This document shows, in pieces, positions 6,067-8,099 of a DNA stretch of 8,099 nucleotides (positions within the stretch are counted from its first letter, which is position 1; every line of letters starts with the position of its first letter). The DNA is from an uncultured Clostridia bacterium. Its GTDB lineage: Bacteria > Bacillota > Clostridia > UBA1381 > UMGS1253. The notes beneath the pieces were generated by a model that was given only the letters and a program-made list of their open reading frames with translations, searched no databases and had not been told where the DNA came from. The position numbers and the translations under genes were made by a program. The stretch spans positions 1-8,099 of the forward strand of contig CAKSHP010000049.1 in NCBI GenBank assembly GCA_934457145.1, read 5' to 3'.

Positions 6067-7827
6067 ATGAATTTTTTTTCTGTTTTGACCATGCTCGGCG
6101 GTTTGGCGCTTTTTCTCTACGGAATGGACTCTATGGGAGGAGGACTTTCGAAGCTTTCGGGCGGCAAGCTTGAGAGCATTTTAGAAAAGCTGACGGCAAA
6201 TAAATTTAAAGGGTTTATGCTTGGTTTTATTGTCACGGCGATAATTCAAAGCTCATCTGCCACAACGGTTATGCTTGTCGGTTTTGTAAACTCCGGCATA
6301 ATGCGGCTCGGACAGACTATAAGCATAATTTTGGGAGCAAACATAGGCACAACGGTTACCGCATGGATTTTGAGCCTGACGGGGCTTTCCGGCGACAACT
6401 TTTTTATAAGGCTGTTAAAGCCTGAAACGTTTACACCGGTTATTGCGGCTGTGGGCGTTGTTATGATAATGTTTGCAAAGTCGGGAAAGAAAAAGGATAT
6501 CGGCTCTATATTGGTGGGATTTTCGATTTTGATGTTCGGAATGGAAACGATGAGCGGAGCGGTTAAAGGTCTTAAAGACCAGGAATGGTTTTGCGATATG
6601 CTTGTTATGTTTTCAAATCCGGTGCTCGGAATACTTTCGGGAACAATTTTAACAGCGCTTATACAAAGCTCGTCGGCATCGGTCGGAATATTGCAGGCGC
6701 TGTCGATGTCGGGGGCAATTCCGTTTTCAACGGCGATACCGATAATATTCGGACAAAATATCGGCACAACGATAACCCCGATTTTATCGTCGATAAGCGG
6801 AAACACCGATTCGAAAAGGGTTGCGTTTGCCTGTCTTTATATTAAGATTATAGGCGTTGTAGTGATATCGGTGATATTTTATGTCGCAAATGCGTTTTTT
6901 AATTTCGCGTTTATGAATTATTCTATAAATGTTTTGGAAATTGCGGTTGTGCACACTTTGTTTAACATACTTTCCACGATTATTATAATGCCGTTTACCG
7001 ACGCTATAGAAAAGTTTACACATATTACGATAAAGGGCAAACAAAGCGATATCGACAAAAAGTATTCAAGTTTGGAAATGCTTGACGAACGCTTTTTAAA
7101 TATTCCGACATATGCAATCGACAAGTGCCGCGAGCTTGTTATACGCATGGCGCGCCTGGCGCAAAAGTCAATTGAGGACGCCGTTATGCTCACAAAGCTC
7201 TACGATGCGGACGCTGCGGAAAAAGTGAGAGAAACGGAAAATAAGGTTGACCGTTATGAGGACAAGCTCGGAGCGTATCTGGTTAAGCTGTCGGGCAAAA
7301 ACCTTACCGACGCGGACAGCAAAAAGGTTACCATGCTTCTGCACGTGATAGGGGACGTGGAAAGAATATCAGACCACAGCGTCAATATTGTTGACACGGC
7401 AGAAGAAATTCATAAAAAGAAAATTTCGTTTTCGCCGGAGGGAACAAAGGAGATAAACAAAATAACCGCCGCTGTGCTTGAGGTGCTGGCGCTCACGGTT
7501 GACTCGCTTGCAGAGTCGGACATGGAAAAGGCAAGGGAAATCGAGCCGCTTGAACAGGTTATTGACAAGCTTCGCCACCGCAGCAAAAATAATCACATAG
7601 CGCGCCTTAAAAGCGGTGACTGCACAATCGAACTCGGTTTTGTGTTTAACGACCTTCTGGCAAACCTTGAAAGAGTGTCTGACCACTGCTCAAACATCGG
7701 TGTTTCGATTTTGCAAAGCTCCGATTCGTCGATTGAGATGCATGATTATCTCGGTCACATCAAAAACGACGGCGATATTGAATTTTTAAACAAATATGAT
7801 GAATTTAAACGAAAATACAGCTTTTAA
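6067..7827 (+). CDS. Na+/phosphate cotransporter with C-terminal PhoU-like domain
   Basis: The product is a 586-residue membrane protein of the Na/Pi cotransporter (NptA/YjbB-type) family, which takes up or exports phosphate with Na+. Start ATG 6067 is preferred: GGAG (6057-6060) lies 6 nt upstream. An in-frame ATG at 6055 would add four residues and has a poorer site. Two inverted halves each carry the family signature: QSSSATT (61-67) with GANIGTT (90-96), and QSSSAS (200-205) with GQNIGTT (229-235). These form the substrate and ion path. About eight or nine hydrophobic segments occupy residues 1-315. Residues ~345-550 are a cytoplasmic PhoU-like helical domain with paired VERISDHSVNI (431-441) and LERVSDHCSNI (534-544) motifs, probably metal-binding and regulatory. 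Length and order are normal for bacterial members with a fused PhoU domain. It is transcribed alone behind a long leader. Phosphate specificity is by family; other anions are possible. Confidence 0.93.
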   Translation: MNFFSVLTMLGGLALFLYGMDSMGGGLSKLSGGKLESILEKLTANKFKGFMLGFIVTAIIQSSSATTVMLVGFVNSGIMRLGQTISIILGANIGTTVTAWILSLTGLSGDNFFIRLLKPETFTPVIAAVGVVMIMFAKSGKKKDIGSILVGFSILMFGMETMSGAVKGLKDQEWFCDMLVMFSNPVLGILSGTILTALIQSSSASVGILQALSMSGAIPFSTAIPIIFGQNIGTTITPILSSISGNTDSKRVAFACLYIKIIGVVVISVIFYVANAFFNFAFMNYSINVLEIAVVHTLFNILSTIIIMPFTDAIEKFTHITIKGKQSDIDKKYSSLEMLDERFLNIPTYAIDKCRELVIRMARLAQKSIEDAVMLTKLYDADAAEKVRETENKVDRYEDKLGAYLVKLSGKNLTDADSKKVTMLLHVIGDVERISDHSVNIVDTAEEIHKKKISFSPEGTKEINKITAAVLEVLALTVDSLAESDMEKAREIEPLEQVIDKLRHRSKNNHIARLKSGDCTIELGFVFNDLLANLERVSDHCSNIGVSILQSSDSSIEMHDYLGHIKNDGDIEFLNKYDEFKRKYSF

Positions 7828-7847
7828 AGTTTTTTGATAAAAATATA

Positions 7848-7876
7848 TTGACAAAAGGTGTCTGTTTTGGTATAAT
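7848..7876 (+). promoter_or_regulatory. Consensus promoter of tRNA-Ser
   Basis: TTGACA (7848-7853), a 17-bp spacer and TATAAT (7871-7876) match the consensus perfectly, and a TGG before the -10 adds the extended motif. Transcription should begin near 7883, leaving a leader of about 30 nt before the tRNA. No terminator hairpin was found between the transporter stop and this promoter. Confidence 0.92.
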
Positions 7877-7884
7877 AATTGTGT

Positions 7885-7903
7885 TGCGGTGTTAAGTGCC
7901 GCA
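7885..7903 (+). other. Small hairpin in the tRNA precursor leader
   Basis: TGCGG (7885-7889) pairs with CCGCA (7899-7903) around a 9-nt loop, 10 nt before the mature tRNA 5' end. It would be removed by RNase P. The stem is only 5 bp, so its importance is uncertain. Confidence 0.4.
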
Positions 7904-7913
7904 GGTTATATCA

Positions 7914-8005
7914 GGAGGAGTACCCAAGAGGCTGAAGGGTCTGGCTTCGAACACCAGTAGGTCGGTAGCACCGGCGCAAGGGTTCAAATCCCTTCTCCTC
8001 CGCCA
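7914..8005 (+). tRNA. serU: tRNA-Ser (anticodon CGA)
   Basis: This is a 92-nt class II tRNA. Acceptor GGAGGAG (7914-7920) pairs with CTCCTCC (7995-8001), then G73 and an encoded CCA (8003-8005). The D stem is CCC/GGG (7923-7925 with 7937-7939). The anticodon stem CTGGC/ACCAG (7941-7945, 7953-7957) holds the loop TTCGAAC with T33, anticodon CGA at 7948-7950 and A37; its closing pair is a C-A mismatch. A long variable arm (about 7958-7975) and the GGTTCAAATCC T-loop follow. The long arm and the G73 discriminator fit serine. It reads UCG codons. The gene symbol follows E. coli usage for this anticodon and is only indicative. Confidence 0.95.
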
Positions 8006-8011
8006 GAATTC

Positions 8012-8044
8012 GCGGTCAAAACAGATGCAATCTGTTTTGACCGC
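8012..8044 (+). repeat. Perfect 14-bp inverted repeat after the tRNA
   Basis: GCGGTCAAAACAGA (8012-8025) and TCTGTTTTGACCGC (8031-8044) are exact reverse complements around TGCAA. No T run follows directly, so alone it is not a terminator. Its last five bases overlap the first arm of the terminator hairpin downstream. Confidence 0.85.
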
Positions 8045-8061
8045 ATTCTTATGCGGTTTTT
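8040..8061 (+). terminator. Terminator hairpin of the tRNA transcript
   Basis: ACCGCAT (8040-8046) pairs perfectly with ATGCGGT (8051-8057) around TCTT and is followed by a T run to 8061, the standard form of an intrinsic terminator. The 5' arm shares 8040-8044 with the larger 14-bp hairpin, so the two structures compete. Confidence 0.75.
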
Positions 8062-8099
8062 GAGCATTTTTGAAAAATTCGATTTGACTAAAAAACAGT

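Noticed and set aside
6246..6806. 186-codon open frame on the minus strand inside the transporter gene
   Set aside because: It is the antisense shadow of a well-conserved membrane protein, with no ribosome binding site or recognisable domain.
1..8099. CRISPR array, insertion sequence or transposase
   Set aside because: No regularly spaced repeats, terminal inverted repeats with a transposase, or Cas-like proteins were seen.

Overview
The window looks like chromosomal DNA of a low-to-moderate GC Gram-positive anaerobe of the Clostridia. The reasons are near-consensus TTGACA/TATAAT promoters with 17-bp spacers, strong AGGAGG-type ribosome binding sites, T-tailed hairpin terminators, a CCA-encoding tRNA, and a secreted protein that ends in copper-amine-oxidase-N-like repeats, a module very common in clostridial surface proteins. 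Species cannot be fixed from this sequence.

Layout. Positions 1-309 are the tail of an rRNA operon: the 3' end of a 5S rRNA and its terminator, then, unexpectedly, about 75 nt that read as the 3' end of a 23S rRNA, followed by a second terminator. Positions 521-4189 hold a two-gene operon for exported proteins: a small Ig-like secreted protein whose signal-peptide start is split by a one-base frameshift in an A6 tract, and a 941-residue protein with RCC1-like repeats, an InlB-type repeat and a C-terminal pair of copper-amine-oxidase-N-like repeats. Positions 4448-5688 hold a compact phage-like cassette: a perfect-consensus promoter with a LexA/SOS-box-like palindrome just after the start point, a DnaD-N-like winged-helix replication protein, and a small protein with a sigma-region-4-like helix-turn-helix. 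Positions 5815-7827 hold a Na+/phosphate cotransporter fused to a PhoU-like domain, behind tandem 13-bp repeats, an extended -10 promoter and a structured leader of about 210 nt. Positions 7848-8061 hold a tRNA-Ser(CGA) with its own consensus promoter and two overlapping hairpins downstream. Almost all genes and signals are on the + strand.

How the parts relate. The two exported proteins share one transcript and probably act at the cell surface. The replication-like pair has no phage structural, integrase or lysis genes beside it, so it is either a domesticated remnant or a small damage-inducible module. The transporter is an independent unit that probably moves phosphate, or another anion, with Na+. 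The best candidates for something new are the SOS-box-controlled DnaD-like/sigma-like pair, the transporter leader with its competing pairings, and the 23S rRNA fragment that lies after the 5S gene.
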